Below, piece after piece: positions 30,662 through 39,451 of a stretch of 51,630 bases of DNA (positions are counted from its first letter, which is position 1; each line of letters starts with the position of its first letter). This DNA is from Alphaproteobacteria bacterium UBA1303 (GTDB taxonomy: Bacteria; Pseudomonadota; Alphaproteobacteria; Micropepsales; Micropepsaceae): NCBI GenBank assembly GCA_002307315.1, contig DBTZ01000009.1, forward strand, positions 1-51,630. Reading direction: 5' to 3'. The translations under genes and the position numbers were made by a program. Under the pieces are notes generated by a model. That model searched no databases, was not told where the DNA came from, and saw nothing but the letters and a program-made list of their open reading frames with translations.

Positions 30662-32383
30662 ATGAGCAGGTTTGACGCCAGCGTTAACTGGATTGCCGCG
30701 TTGGTGCGCCGCAGGCCGTATGCCGTTTTGTTTTTTCTGTGTTGCATCGTCTGGTTGCCGGGGGTGACCAGCCTGCCGCCGCTTGACCGCGACGAGAGCC
30801 GTTTCGCTCAGGCTTCCAAGCAAATGCTGGAAAGTGGCAACTTCGTCGACATCCGCTTCGGCATGGAACCGCGTTACAAGAAACCGATCGGCATTTACTG
30901 GCTGCAGGCGGCCGCTACCGAGGTCGCCTCGGTGGCGACCGGTACAAGCGAACGGAACCACATCTGGACCTACCGGATACCGTCATTGCTCGGCGCCTTT
31001 GCCGCTTGCGCCGGCATTCTATGGTGCGTGCGCGCGTTCGCGCCGCTGGAGACCGGATTCCTCGCCGCGCTGTTGATGGTCCTAACGCTGCTGCTCACCG
31101 CCGAGGCCAAGATCGCCAAAACCGATGCCGTGCTGCTGGCCTGCGTGGTGTGGGCCAATGCGGTCTTGATGCGGGTCTATCTGTCGGCACGCGATCCGGC
31201 GCAGCCGGCGCCGTCGCGAAAGACGCTGCTGGCGGGGTGGGCGGCGTTCGCCGGCGCCATCCTGATCAAGGGGCCGGTGGTGTTCGGCGTCTCGTTGCCG
31301 CTGGCCGCCATACTGTCGTTATGGGACCGCGACTGGCGTTGGCTCGCCCGTACCAAGCCGCTGTCCGGCGGTGTGGTGACGGTGCTGATGGTTCTGCCGT
31401 GGTTCGTCGCTATCCTGCTCGTCAGTCATGGGCAGTTTTACGAACTGGCGCTCGGCCACGATTTCGGCAGCAAGATCGTCAGCGGCCAGGAGACCCACGG
31501 CGCGCCGCCGGGGTACTATGCGCTGTTGACCACCCTCAGTTTCTGGCCGGCGACGCTGTTTCTATTGCCGGCCTTGGGCATGGGCGTAGCCCGCCGGAAA
31601 GAGCCGGTATTCCGCTTTCTGTTGTGCTGGCTCGTCGGGGCCTGGCTGCTGTTCGAACTGGTGCCGACCAAGCTGCCGCACTATGTGCTGCCGGTTTATC
31701 CCGTGCTGGCGATACTGGCGGCGTTGTGGGCGGCCGATCCCAAACCGGCCGAAACCCGCGTCGGCCGGGTGCTGTTCCTGGCTGCGCCGGTTCAGTTCGC
31801 GTTGGGCATCCTGGCGTTCGCCGTCGCCGCGATCGCGATACCCGAACTGTACGGATCGGGAGCGAAGTGGTGGCTTTACGTGGCGGTCAGCGTGTTCATG
31901 GCGTGCAGCCTGACGGCGCTGATCGCGTATATCCGCCGGCATACCTTTGCGGCGGTTGGCTTGATGCTGGCCTCGGTGCTGGTTTTCTATCCGGCGATGA
32001 CGCTGGGGGTGGCGCCCGATTTGTCGCGGCTATGGGTCAGTCCGCGCGCTGCTGCCGCCGTCAAGGCGCTCTCGGAACCGGGCGATCCACCGGTGGCGGT
32101 GGCCGGCTATATCGAACCGAGCATGCGGTTTCTGCTCGGCACCGATACCAGGCTGACCAACGGCAGCGGTGCCGCCGACGTCGGTGTTGCGCAAGGCGGG
32201 CTGGCGCTGGTCGAAGAACGCCAGCGGCCGATGTTTCTGGCGCGTCTCGCCGAGCTGGAAGGCGATGCCCGGCAGGTCGGCGAACTCGACGGCCTGAACT
32301 ATTCGCGCGGCAAGCCTGTGCATATCCGCATCTACCGCATCGATGTGCAGCGCGATTGGGCGCCGCCGCCGCCTGCCGAGTGA
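30662..32383 (+). CDS. Glycosyltransferase family 39 (ArnT/RgtA-like) membrane protein
   Basis: 573 residues with eleven or twelve transmembrane helices. The first periplasmic loop carries the catalytic-type motif LPPLDRDESRFAQASKQML and then EPRYKKPIGIYWLQAAA, both diagnostic of the ArnT branch of GT39. FELVPTKLPHYVLPVYPVLA lies further on. The C-terminal periplasmic domain is short. The enzyme transfers a sugar from a polyprenyl carrier to lipid A or core. In alphaproteobacteria the sugar can be galacturonic acid (Rgt) or aminoarabinose; the sequence does not decide. Confidence 0.92.
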   Translation: MSRFDASVNWIAALVRRRPYAVLFFLCCIVWLPGVTSLPPLDRDESRFAQASKQMLESGNFVDIRFGMEPRYKKPIGIYWLQAAATEVASVATGTSERNHIWTYRIPSLLGAFAACAGILWCVRAFAPLETGFLAALLMVLTLLLTAEAKIAKTDAVLLACVVWANAVLMRVYLSARDPAQPAPSRKTLLAGWAAFAGAILIKGPVVFGVSLPLAAILSLWDRDWRWLARTKPLSGGVVTVLMVLPWFVAILLVSHGQFYELALGHDFGSKIVSGQETHGAPPGYYALLTTLSFWPATLFLLPALGMGVARRKEPVFRFLLCWLVGAWLLFELVPTKLPHYVLPVYPVLAILAALWAADPKPAETRVGRVLFLAAPVQFALGILAFAVAAIAIPELYGSGAKWWLYVAVSVFMACSLTALIAYIRRHTFAAVGLMLASVLVFYPAMTLGVAPDLSRLWVSPRAAAAVKALSEPGDPPVAVAGYIEPSMRFLLGTDTRLTNGSGAADVGVAQGGLALVEERQRPMFLARLAELEGDARQVGELDGLNYSRGKPVHIRIYRIDVQRDWAPPPPAE

Positions 32384-32524
32384 CAGACTTTGTGCGGCAT
32401 GCGATAACGAACGCCTTGACGTCGGTGTAGAAGCAACTAATTATCGACTCGTTTGTTGCGTCCGTTATGGCAAGCCGCTGTGGCTTTCGCGCGGAGCGCA
32501 ACCGCCGGAACACAAGAGACCACG

Positions 32525-33865
32525 ATGAGTCTCCAGCTCTTACGGGGGCGCGAATACAAGCCTCCGTTACGGCCCGTCCAAAACGGACAAACCTCTCCTT
32601 CCGACATTTCCTCTTCTCAGGATGCAGGCCCCCGGGAAGACGGCCCAAAGGAATTTGGCAAAGTCACCAGCATTGCCGTAGCCAAGGCCAAACGTGCCTT
32701 GCGCTTTCCCGCCAATCACCAAACCAAAGCCTTCTACCGCCGTTTTTTCCCCGACGCCTCGTCGGTCGAGTGGAACGATTGGCGCTGGCAGCTCCGTTCG
32801 CGTATCCATACGCTAGAGGAATTGACGCGCATTTTCCTGCTTTCGGACGGCGAACGCGCGGCGGTGAGCCGCCATCAGGGCGCTCTGCCGGTCGGCATCA
32901 CGCCCTATTACGCCAGTTTAATGGCGCCCGCCGATCCTGCCGATCCCTTGCGCCGCACGGTCGTCATGACCGGTGCCGAGTATCTGCTGGCCCCCGGCGA
33001 AGCGGAAGATCCGCTTGGCGAGGATCACGACACCGTGGTCCCCGGGCTGGTCCACCGCTATCCCGACCGGGTGCTGTTTCTTGCCACCGGCACCTGCTCG
33101 ACCTATTGCCGCTATTGCACACGCTCGCGGCTGGTCGGCAATCCCGGCGGCGAGTACCAGTTCTCGGTCGGCCAATGGGAGAAGGCGCTGGCCTATATCG
33201 AAGCGCACACCGAGGTGCGCGACGTTTTGCTCTCCGGCGGCGATCCTCTGACCATCGGCGACGACAAACTCGACTGGCTGTTGGGGCGAATTCGGGCGAT
33301 CAAGCACGTCGAGTTCGTCCGCATCGGCACCAAGGCGCCGATCGTGTTGCCGCAGCGCATCACCAAGGATCTGTGCCGGATGCTGAAAAAGCATCACCCG
33401 CTGTGGATCAGCCTTCACGTTACCCATCCGGCCGAGTTGACCGACGAGGTCACCGAATCGACGGCCCGGCTGGCCGACGCCGGCATTCCGCTCGGCTCGC
33501 AAACCGTGCTCCTGAAGGGCATCAACGATACGATCAAGACCATGAAACCTCTGATGCAGGGGCTTTTGATGCGCCGGGTCAAGCCGTACTACCTCTACCA
33601 GTGCGATCCAATCCGCGGCTCCGCTCATTTTCGCACCGATGTTGAGACCGGCCTAAAAATCATCGCCGGACTTCGCGGTCACACCACCGGCTATGCGGTG
33701 CCCGCCTTCGTGATCGACGCGCCGGGCGGCGGCGGCAAGATTCAGCTCGCCCCCGATCCGGTGGCCGGGCGCGACGGCGACGACCTGCTGCTCAGGAATT
33801 TCGAGGGGCAGATTTACCGCTATCCCGATCCCGCCGGACGGCTGGGTCGCGGCGCGCCGGTCTAG
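32525..33865 (+). CDS. kamA: Lysine 2,3-aminomutase family radical SAM protein
   Basis: 446 residues. The radical SAM motif GTCSTYCRYCTRSR (CxxxCxxC) lies at about residue 198. It is followed by VLLSGGDPLTIGD, WISLHVTHPAELTDEVTEST and the PLP-lysine motif IDAPGGGGKIQLAPDP near the C-terminus. All are KamA signatures. The N-terminal 55 residues are low complexity and not conserved in appearance. Length exceeds EpmB (about 340) and is close to true lysine aminomutases. The product would be beta-lysine or a related beta-amino acid. Two ATP-grasp ligase genes follow 6 bp downstream, which argues for a small-molecule pathway rather than EF-P modification. Confidence 0.9.
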   Translation: MSLQLLRGREYKPPLRPVQNGQTSPSDISSSQDAGPREDGPKEFGKVTSIAVAKAKRALRFPANHQTKAFYRRFFPDASSVEWNDWRWQLRSRIHTLEELTRIFLLSDGERAAVSRHQGALPVGITPYYASLMAPADPADPLRRTVVMTGAEYLLAPGEAEDPLGEDHDTVVPGLVHRYPDRVLFLATGTCSTYCRYCTRSRLVGNPGGEYQFSVGQWEKALAYIEAHTEVRDVLLSGGDPLTIGDDKLDWLLGRIRAIKHVEFVRIGTKAPIVLPQRITKDLCRMLKKHHPLWISLHVTHPAELTDEVTESTARLADAGIPLGSQTVLLKGINDTIKTMKPLMQGLLMRRVKPYYLYQCDPIRGSAHFRTDVETGLKIIAGLRGHTTGYAVPAFVIDAPGGGGKIQLAPDPVAGRDGDDLLLRNFEGQIYRYPDPAGRLGRGAPV

Positions 33866-33871
33866 GCCGCC

Positions 33872-34861
33872 ATGCGCATCGGCGTCACCATCGACCTCAA
33901 GGCCGATGCCCTTGCTGCGGGTATGTCTGCGGAAGACGCCGCCGAATTCGACAGCGAGGTCACCGTCGAGGCGATTTGCGTCTCGCTGTCCGTCCTGGGC
34001 TACGAACCGGTACGGGTCGGCAATGTGCGCCGTCTGATCGAGCAGCTTGCGGCGGGGAACCGCTGGGATGGGGTGTTCAATCTGTGCGAAGGCATGTCGG
34101 GCGTTTCGCGCGAGGCGCAGGCCCCGGCGGTGCTGGAGGCGTACGGCATTCCCTATGTCTTTTCCGATCCCCTGACCTGTGCGCTTACCCTCGACAAGGC
34201 GATGGCCAAGCGGGTGGTGCGCGATTGCGGCGTGTCTACGCCGGATTTTGCGGTGATCGAGACGCCCAAGGACATCGCCAAGGTCGCCTTGCCGTATCCG
34301 GTGTTCCTCAAGCCGCTGGCGGAAGGCTCGGGCAAGGGGGTGGGCGATCATTCCAAGGCGGTCGATGCGGCGGGGCTGGCGGCCCGGGCCGCGTACCTGC
34401 TCGAACGCTTCCGTCAGCCGGTGTTGGTCGAGACGTATCTATCCGGGCGCGAATTCACTGTCGGCATCACCGGCACCGGGGATGAGGCCGAGGTGCTCGG
34501 CCTTTGCGAGATCGTCCCGCTCGCCAATTATGCTGGCGACGGCTACGGCTTGGTCAACAAGTCCGAAGGATGGGAAGATAAAGTTGCCTTCGATTATCGC
34601 CCGCAGGGCGTCGTTGTCCGCGCGGTGGAGGAGGTGGCGCTCGCCGCCTGGCGGGCCTTGCGCTGCCGCGACGGCGGGCGGGTCGATGTGCGCTGCGATG
34701 GAGACGGGCAGCCGCACTTCATCGAGGTCAATCCGCTTGCCGGTATCCGGCCGGCCTATTCCGACCTCTGTCTGATCGCCAACAATGCCGGCCTTTCCTA
34801 TACCGACCTGATCGGGAAGGTCATGGCATCGTTCCGCCGTCGCCACCCCGAACTGGGTTGA
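33872..34861 (+). CDS. ATP-grasp ligase 1 (D-alanine--D-alanine ligase-like)
   Basis: 329 residues. N-terminal VFNLCEGMSGVSREAQAPAV, with YGIPYVFSDPLTCALTLDKA, corresponds to the first Ddl domain. The ATP-grasp lid and P-loop region reads YPVFLKPLAEGSGKGVGDHS. The C-terminal metal and substrate region is VDVRCDGDGQPHFIEVNPLA and GIRPAYSDLCLIANNAGLSY. The His and Tyr specific for D-Ala-D-Ala binding are not obvious, and true ddl genes normally lie in the mur-fts cluster. A different amino-acid ligation is likely, perhaps using the kamA product. Confidence 0.85.
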   Translation: MRIGVTIDLKADALAAGMSAEDAAEFDSEVTVEAICVSLSVLGYEPVRVGNVRRLIEQLAAGNRWDGVFNLCEGMSGVSREAQAPAVLEAYGIPYVFSDPLTCALTLDKAMAKRVVRDCGVSTPDFAVIETPKDIAKVALPYPVFLKPLAEGSGKGVGDHSKAVDAAGLAARAAYLLERFRQPVLVETYLSGREFTVGITGTGDEAEVLGLCEIVPLANYAGDGYGLVNKSEGWEDKVAFDYRPQGVVVRAVEEVALAAWRALRCRDGGRVDVRCDGDGQPHFIEVNPLAGIRPAYSDLCLIANNAGLSYTDLIGKVMASFRRRHPELG

Positions 34862-34865
34862 TCCG

Positions 34866-35831
34866 ATGCACGTGCTGGTCTTGCATTCCGAAGTCGAACC
34901 GGACGCCCCGCCCGAGGAAATGGACACGCTGATTGCCGCCCGCGCGGTGGCCGAGGCGTTGCGCGCGCGCGGCCACACCGCCGATCTCGCCGCCTTCGTC
35001 GAAAGCATGGCGGGTTTGCTGGCGCTGCTCGCCGAGTATCGGACGGAGGCAGTGTTCAATCTGGTCGAGGGGCTCGACGGCCAGGGCCGCTTCGCCTGCA
35101 TCGCGCCGCTGTTGCTTGCGCGCATCGGCGTGTCCTACACCGGCACGAATGCAGCCGGGCTGATCGCCACCCAGGACAAGCCGCTGACCAAGCGGACCAT
35201 GCGCGCCGCCGGCATCGCCACGCCCGACTGGGCCGAGCCGCCGGATTGGCGGGGGCTCGACGCCAGACACCGCTACATCGTCAAGCGCGCCGACGAGGAT
35301 TCCTCGATCGGCCTCGACGATGCCTGTGTGGTCGCGGCGGCGGAGGTTCCGGCGCGCGCCGAGGCAAGCCGCTTGCGCTGGGGCGGGGCGTGGTTCGCGG
35401 AACGCTTCGTCGAGGGGCGCGAGTTCAACGTCGGCGTTCTGTCGCGGGGCGGTGAGCCGTATGTGCTGCCGATGGCCGAGATGCTGTTCGAAGATTGGCC
35501 GGCGGACAGCCCGCGCATCGTCGGCTACGCTGCCAAATGGGACGAAGAGTCCCGCGAATCCCGTCACACCGTGCGCAAGTTCGGTATCGAGCTGCACGAA
35601 TCGGCGCTGGCCACCGCGCTGGCCGGTTCCGCCTGTGATCTGTGGCGTCTGTTCGATCTGGCGGGTTTTGCGCGGGTGGATTACCGCGTCGATGCGGAAG
35701 GAAAGCCGCAGGTGCTCGAAGTCAATCCCAACCCCTGCATCGCCCCCGACGGCGGCTTTGCGGTGGCGGCAGCCGAGGCCGGGCTGTCCTATTCCGAACT
35801 GATTGAATGTCTTGTATTGGAGTGCTTTTGA
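34866..35831 (+). CDS. ATP-grasp ligase 2 (D-alanine--D-alanine ligase-like)
   Basis: 321 residues, starting 4 bp after ligase 1. The pattern AVFNLVEGLDGQGRFACIAP, IGVSYTGTNAAGLIATQDKP and MRAAGIATPDWAEPPD is homologous to ligase 1 but clearly diverged. The ATP-binding region is RYIVKRADEDSSIGLDDACV. EGREFNVGVLSRGGEPYVLP follows, then the metal site YRVDAEGKPQVLEVNPNPC. Two adjacent non-identical ATP-grasp ligases suggest two successive amide bonds. The stop overlaps the next start by one base (TGATG). Confidence 0.85.
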   Translation: MHVLVLHSEVEPDAPPEEMDTLIAARAVAEALRARGHTADLAAFVESMAGLLALLAEYRTEAVFNLVEGLDGQGRFACIAPLLLARIGVSYTGTNAAGLIATQDKPLTKRTMRAAGIATPDWAEPPDWRGLDARHRYIVKRADEDSSIGLDDACVVAAAEVPARAEASRLRWGGAWFAERFVEGREFNVGVLSRGGEPYVLPMAEMLFEDWPADSPRIVGYAAKWDEESRESRHTVRKFGIELHESALATALAGSACDLWRLFDLAGFARVDYRVDAEGKPQVLEVNPNPCIAPDGGFAVAAAEAGLSYSELIECLVLECF

Positions 35832-36415
35832 TGAGCCTGGTTTCCCTGTCGCGCGAATATCCCTCGAAAGCCGGTGCGCCGGCGATTTCGCGGGTCGATA
35901 CCGATGTTTTCGCCTTGCGCTATTTCACCTTCTGCATGGATTGCGATTTCTGCCGCGATACCTGCTGCTCCTACGGCGCCGACATCGACCTCGACGATAC
36001 GGAACGGGTCAAATCGCTGGGGCCGGATTTCGCAGCTTTCGTCGGTCGGCCGGCCTCGGAATGGTTCGACGGGCAGGTGATCGACGATACGGAATTTCCC
36101 GGCGGCAGGATGATGCGGGTGCGGGCGGAAAACGGGCATTGCATTTTTCTCGACACCGAGGGGCGGGGGTGCAAAATCCACTCCTATTGCCTGCAGCACA
36201 GGCTCGACTATCACGTCTACAAGCCGGTGGTGTGCTGGCTGTTCGGCGTCACCTTCGAATACGGCAATCTGGTGCCCTCGAACGAGATCAAGGACGCCAG
36301 TCTGATCTGCTACGGCCAGGGTCCGACGCTGTTCGAAGCGGCCCGCGACGAGCTTCTCTACTTTTTCGGCCCGGATTTCGTGGCGGAATTGGAGACAGTC
36401 CGCGGCAAAATATGA
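35831..36415 (+). CDS. YkgJ-like cysteine-cluster protein
   Basis: 194 residues from the ATG overlapping the ligase 2 stop. The N-terminal cluster FCMDCDFCRDTCCSYGADID and the later GHCIFLDTEGRGCKIHSYCL, with VVCWLFGVTFEYG, give the Cys-rich metal/Fe-S pattern of the YkgJ (CxxCxxxxCC) family. Here the first cysteines are C-x2-C-x2-C-x3-CC. Function within the family is unknown; suggestions include iron or zinc chelation or oxidation chemistry. Tight coupling to kamA and the ligases suggests it takes part in the same pathway. Confidence 0.82.
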   Translation: MSLVSLSREYPSKAGAPAISRVDTDVFALRYFTFCMDCDFCRDTCCSYGADIDLDDTERVKSLGPDFAAFVGRPASEWFDGQVIDDTEFPGGRMMRVRAENGHCIFLDTEGRGCKIHSYCLQHRLDYHVYKPVVCWLFGVTFEYGNLVPSNEIKDASLICYGQGPTLFEAARDELLYFFGPDFVAELETVRGKI

Positions 36416-36496
36416 TGCCTGCGGCCGAAGCTCTCTTTTTCCTGCGGAAGAGGGCGATCCTGCCGCAGATCCCTTCGCACCGGGCTCACGACCATT

Positions 36497-37006
36497 TCAA
36501 AGCCGGAAGCGCACCTGATCGATCCAGAACCGTTCCAATCGCTTAAGGGTGGTGTTCAATCCGTCCATATCGACATCGGTAACGTTGCCGACGGCTTCCA
36601 GAGAACCCAGATGACGGATGAACAGTTCGCGCAGCATATCGCGAACGAATTCGCCCTTGCGGGTCAGCCGCACCAGTACCGAACGGCGGTCGGTGTCCGA
36701 ACGTTCGTGATGGATATAGCCGAGGTCGACCAATTTCTTCAGGTTGTACGAAACGTTCGAACCGAGATAATGGCCACGCGAACGCAGTTCACCTGCGGAA
36801 AGCTCCTGATCGCCGACATTGAACAGCAGCAAAGCCTGCACGCTGTTGATCTCGCGTTCCTCGCGCCGATCCAGTTCGTCCTTGATGACGTCGAGCAATT
36901 GTCGATGCAGCCGCTCAACCAGATTGAGGGTTTCCATATAGAGCTTTTTTTGCGGGCGCTCAGTCTCCACCGCCGCAGTTTCCTGCGGTTTTGCCATTAC
37001 AGTCAT
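36497..37006 (-). CDS. MarR-family winged-helix regulator, LdtR-like
   Basis: 169 residues from the ATG at 37006, with GGGGA upstream. The core reads LNLVERLHRQLLDVIKDELD, INSVQALLLFNVGDQELSAG, ELRSRGHYLGSNVSYNLKKL and VDLGYIHHERSDTDRRSVLV. This closely matches my memory of LdtR/PrbP of Rhizobiales and Liberibacter, where it controls an L,D-transpeptidase gene. The L,D-transpeptidase at 27531 is therefore a candidate target. A palindrome at 37131-37150 upstream is a candidate autoregulatory site. It is transcribed toward the YkgJ-like gene. Confidence 0.85.
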   Translation of the reverse strand: MTVMAKPQETAAVETERPQKKLYMETLNLVERLHRQLLDVIKDELDRREEREINSVQALLLFNVGDQELSAGELRSRGHYLGSNVSYNLKKLVDLGYIHHERSDTDRRSVLVRLTRKGEFVRDMLRELFIRHLGSLEAVGNVTDVDMDGLNTTLKRLERFWIDQVRFRL

Positions 37007-37130
37007 CGCCGTTTCCCCTTGGTTACAAGGGGCCCACCTTTTGTTATGCCGGACAGAGTAGGCAATACCATTTAATGACGCGTAAAATTTTCCTCGAACA
37101 CAACGCATCAAAAATCGGAAATTGTCTCGT

Positions 37131-37150
37131 TTTCCATATTGTTATGGTAA
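37131..37150. promoter_or_regulatory. Inverted repeat upstream of the LdtR-like regulator
   Basis: TTTCCATA (37131-37138) and TATGGTAA (37143-37150) are complementary at 7 of 8 positions around a 4-base centre. The site lies 125 bp upstream of the regulator start in an AT-rich gap. MarR proteins usually bind such near-perfect palindromes upstream of their own gene. Confidence 0.4.
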
Positions 37151-37209
37151 CAACGGTGGGATTTATTTATCTGTGGAAAATAAACCGTAAATTTTTGGTG
37201 TCCGCACAA

Positions 37210-38235
37210 TCAAAACAAATCGCCGTCGGGAAACGGCGCAAAACATGCGGCGACATCCCGTTCCGCCACATCGGTCAATACGGCCGGCCGCCACGCCGGT
37301 TTGCCGTCCTTATCGATGATCGCCGCGCGGATACCTTCGCGGAAATCCGGTAGATTGGTCATCCGGCAGGCGACGCGGAATTCCATCCGCATGCACTCCT
37401 CAAAGGACAATTTTCGTCCTTCGCGCGCGGCGCGGAAAGCGATCCTGACCGACGTCGGTGAACGCGAACGGATCAATTTTGCGGCGGCCGCCGTCCAGCC
37501 CGTACCTTCCTCATCTAGCCTATGCAACACATCCTCGGCCGATACGGCGGAAAACGCCGCATCAATCTCGGCGCGGTATTCGGCGAGCGGCGGTGAAATT
37601 TCAACCGGTCGGGCATGGCGCAAAAGATCGCCGATGGGCTCGCCCGTTGCCAGCGCGTCGATCAGGTCCGGCCATTTTTCCCGCGGCAGCGCATGGCTGA
37701 TCAAACCGAGATCCAGTGCATCGTCGCGCCCGATACGCGCCCCCGACATCGCCAACCATGTGCCGGTTTCTCCCGGACAGCGCGGCAGGAACCAGCTCGC
37801 TCCGACATCGGGAAAGAAACCGATGCCGGTCTCCGGCATTGCTAGCACCAGGCTCTCGTCGGCGAGGCGATAGGCGCCATGCAGCGAGACGCCCAAACCG
37901 CCCCCCATCGCGATGCCGTGCATCAAAGCGATATAGGGCTTGGGATAGCGCTTAATCTCGATCATCAGGGTGTATTCGTCGCGCCAGAATTCCTGCACTC
38001 TGAAATCGTGCTTGGCGGCCGATTCATAGAAGGTGCGGATGTCGCCGCCGGCGCAAAAGGCGCGCGAGCCTTCGCCGCGAACGACGACGCTTGCGATGTC
38101 ATCGTCTCGCGCCCACACCGCCAACTGCGTGCGAATGGCTTTGATCATCGCATGGTTGAGGGCGTTGAGAACCTTCGGCCGGTTCAGCACGACGATGCCG
38201 ACTGCACCGCGCCGCTCGAAAAGAACCTCGTCCAT
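37210..38235 (-). CDS. Enoyl-CoA hydratase/isomerase family protein (3-hydroxyisobutyryl-CoA hydrolase-like)
   Basis: 341 residues from the ATG at 38235; the much longer open frame upstream is antisense to hemB and was discarded. Crotonase-fold motifs are VVLNRPKVLNALNHAMIKAI, VVRGEGSRAFCAGGDIRTFY, YIALMHGIAMGGGLGVSLHG and LAMPETGIGFFPDVGASWFL. The last two, with the long C-terminal part, point to 3-hydroxyisobutyryl-CoA hydrolase (valine degradation) rather than a short enoyl-CoA hydratase. The catalytic Glu corresponds to PETGIGFFPD. It is divergent from hemB across 123 bp. Confidence 0.9.
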   Translation of the reverse strand: MDEVLFERRGAVGIVVLNRPKVLNALNHAMIKAIRTQLAVWARDDDIASVVVRGEGSRAFCAGGDIRTFYESAAKHDFRVQEFWRDEYTLMIEIKRYPKPYIALMHGIAMGGGLGVSLHGAYRLADESLVLAMPETGIGFFPDVGASWFLPRCPGETGTWLAMSGARIGRDDALDLGLISHALPREKWPDLIDALATGEPIGDLLRHARPVEISPPLAEYRAEIDAAFSAVSAEDVLHRLDEEGTGWTAAAAKLIRSRSPTSVRIAFRAAREGRKLSFEECMRMEFRVACRMTNLPDFREGIRAAIIDKDGKPAWRPAVLTDVAERDVAACFAPFPDGDLF

Positions 38236-38358
38236 GTCTGTCGTTCCGGGAACAGCAACGAGGTAGGAATAGAACAAATAGAGCGGCAAACAAAGCGTTG
38301 CCGCGCCGCAGCCCGAGGCTATAGTACCGCCGAGGCACTTCCGGGGTAATTTGTCGTC

Positions 38359-39363
38359 ATGAATGGTTTGTATCAGCCGTCCTTTCCCGCCATCCGCATG
38401 CGCCGGGTGCGGGCGAATGCGTGGTCGCGGGCGCTGTGCGCGGAAAATACGCTCTCGCCCGCCGATTTTCTCTGGCCGATCTTCGTGATCGACGGCAAGA
38501 ATAAAACCGAACCGGTGGCGACGATGCCCGGCGTCGATCGGATGAGCATTGATGTGGCGGTCAAGGCGGTGGAAGAAGCCGCCGAACTGGGCATTCCGAC
38601 GGTGGCGCTGTTTCCCCATACCGACCCGGAGCTCAAAACAGCCGACGGATGCGAGGCAGCCAATCCCGAAAATTTGATCTGCCGCGCCACCCGCGCAATC
38701 AAAAAAGCGGTGCCGGAAATCGGCATTCTCTGCGATGTAGCGCTCGATCCCTACACCACCCACGGTCACGACGGGCTGATCGACGACAATGCTTACGTTG
38801 TCAATGACGAAACCGTCGAGGTTTTGGTCAAACAGGCAATGGTGCAGGTCGAGGCCGGTTGCGACATCATTGCGCCCTCCGACATGATGGACGGCCGCGT
38901 AGCGGCGATCCGTGCCGAGTTGGAGCGCACCGGCCACCAAAATACGATGATTATGGCCTATGCCGCCAAGTATGCCTCGGCGTTCTACGGCCCGTTCCGC
39001 GATGCGGTCGGCTCGTCCAAGGCGCTGAAGGGCGACAAGCGCACCTATCAGATGGATCCGGCTAATTCCGACGAAGCTTTGCGCGAAGTGGCGCTCGATA
39101 TTGCCGAGGGTGCCGACATGGTGATGGTCAAGCCCGGCATGCCCTACCTCGACGTTCTGCGCCGGGTGAAGGACACCTTCGGCATGCCGACCTTCGCCTA
39201 TCAGGTGTCGGGCGAATACGCCATGTTGGCGACAGCCATCAACGCCGGTTGTCTCGATCCCGACCGGGTGATTCTGGAAAGCCTGCTCGGCTTCAAACGC
39301 GCTGGGGCCAACGGCATCCTCACCTATTTCGCCGTGGATGCTGCTAAACGGCTGAAGGGCTGA
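38359..39363 (+). CDS. hemB: Porphobilinogen synthase (delta-aminolevulinic acid dehydratase)
   Basis: 334 residues. Condenses two ALA molecules to porphobilinogen in haem biosynthesis. Visible features are RRVRANAWSRAL, LFPHTDPELKTADGCEAANP, LDPYTTHGHDGLIDDNAYVV and VEAGCDIIAPSDMMDGRVAA. The Schiff-base lysines are in MAYAAKYASAFYGPFRDAVG and MVMVKPGMPYLDVLRRV. The metal region matches the Mg-dependent rather than the zinc Cys-rich type (no triple-Cys segment). hemA, the previous step, is also in this window at 48653 but not adjacent. Confidence 0.97.
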   Translation: MNGLYQPSFPAIRMRRVRANAWSRALCAENTLSPADFLWPIFVIDGKNKTEPVATMPGVDRMSIDVAVKAVEEAAELGIPTVALFPHTDPELKTADGCEAANPENLICRATRAIKKAVPEIGILCDVALDPYTTHGHDGLIDDNAYVVNDETVEVLVKQAMVQVEAGCDIIAPSDMMDGRVAAIRAELERTGHQNTMIMAYAAKYASAFYGPFRDAVGSSKALKGDKRTYQMDPANSDEALREVALDIAEGADMVMVKPGMPYLDVLRRVKDTFGMPTFAYQVSGEYAMLATAINAGCLDPDRVILESLLGFKRAGANGILTYFAVDAAKRLKG

Positions 39364-39451
39364 CGGTCGGATTACCCCGGCATTACGTCGATTACATTTG
39401 CCGCAGCAGTCGATCCGGCGTGGAATCGGTCGGTCTTTCGGGGGAACGATC

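Noticed and set aside
32433..32445. 13-mer GCAACTAATTATC shared with 48476-48488 upstream of hemA, considered as a common operator
   Set aside because: In 52 kb around twenty exact 13-mer pairs are expected by chance, and neither copy is itself a palindrome.
33872..35831. Calling either ATP-grasp gene ddl for cell-wall D-Ala-D-Ala synthesis
   Set aside because: They lie in a kamA operon and are two diverged copies; ddl normally sits in the mur-fts cluster, and specificity residues were not evident.
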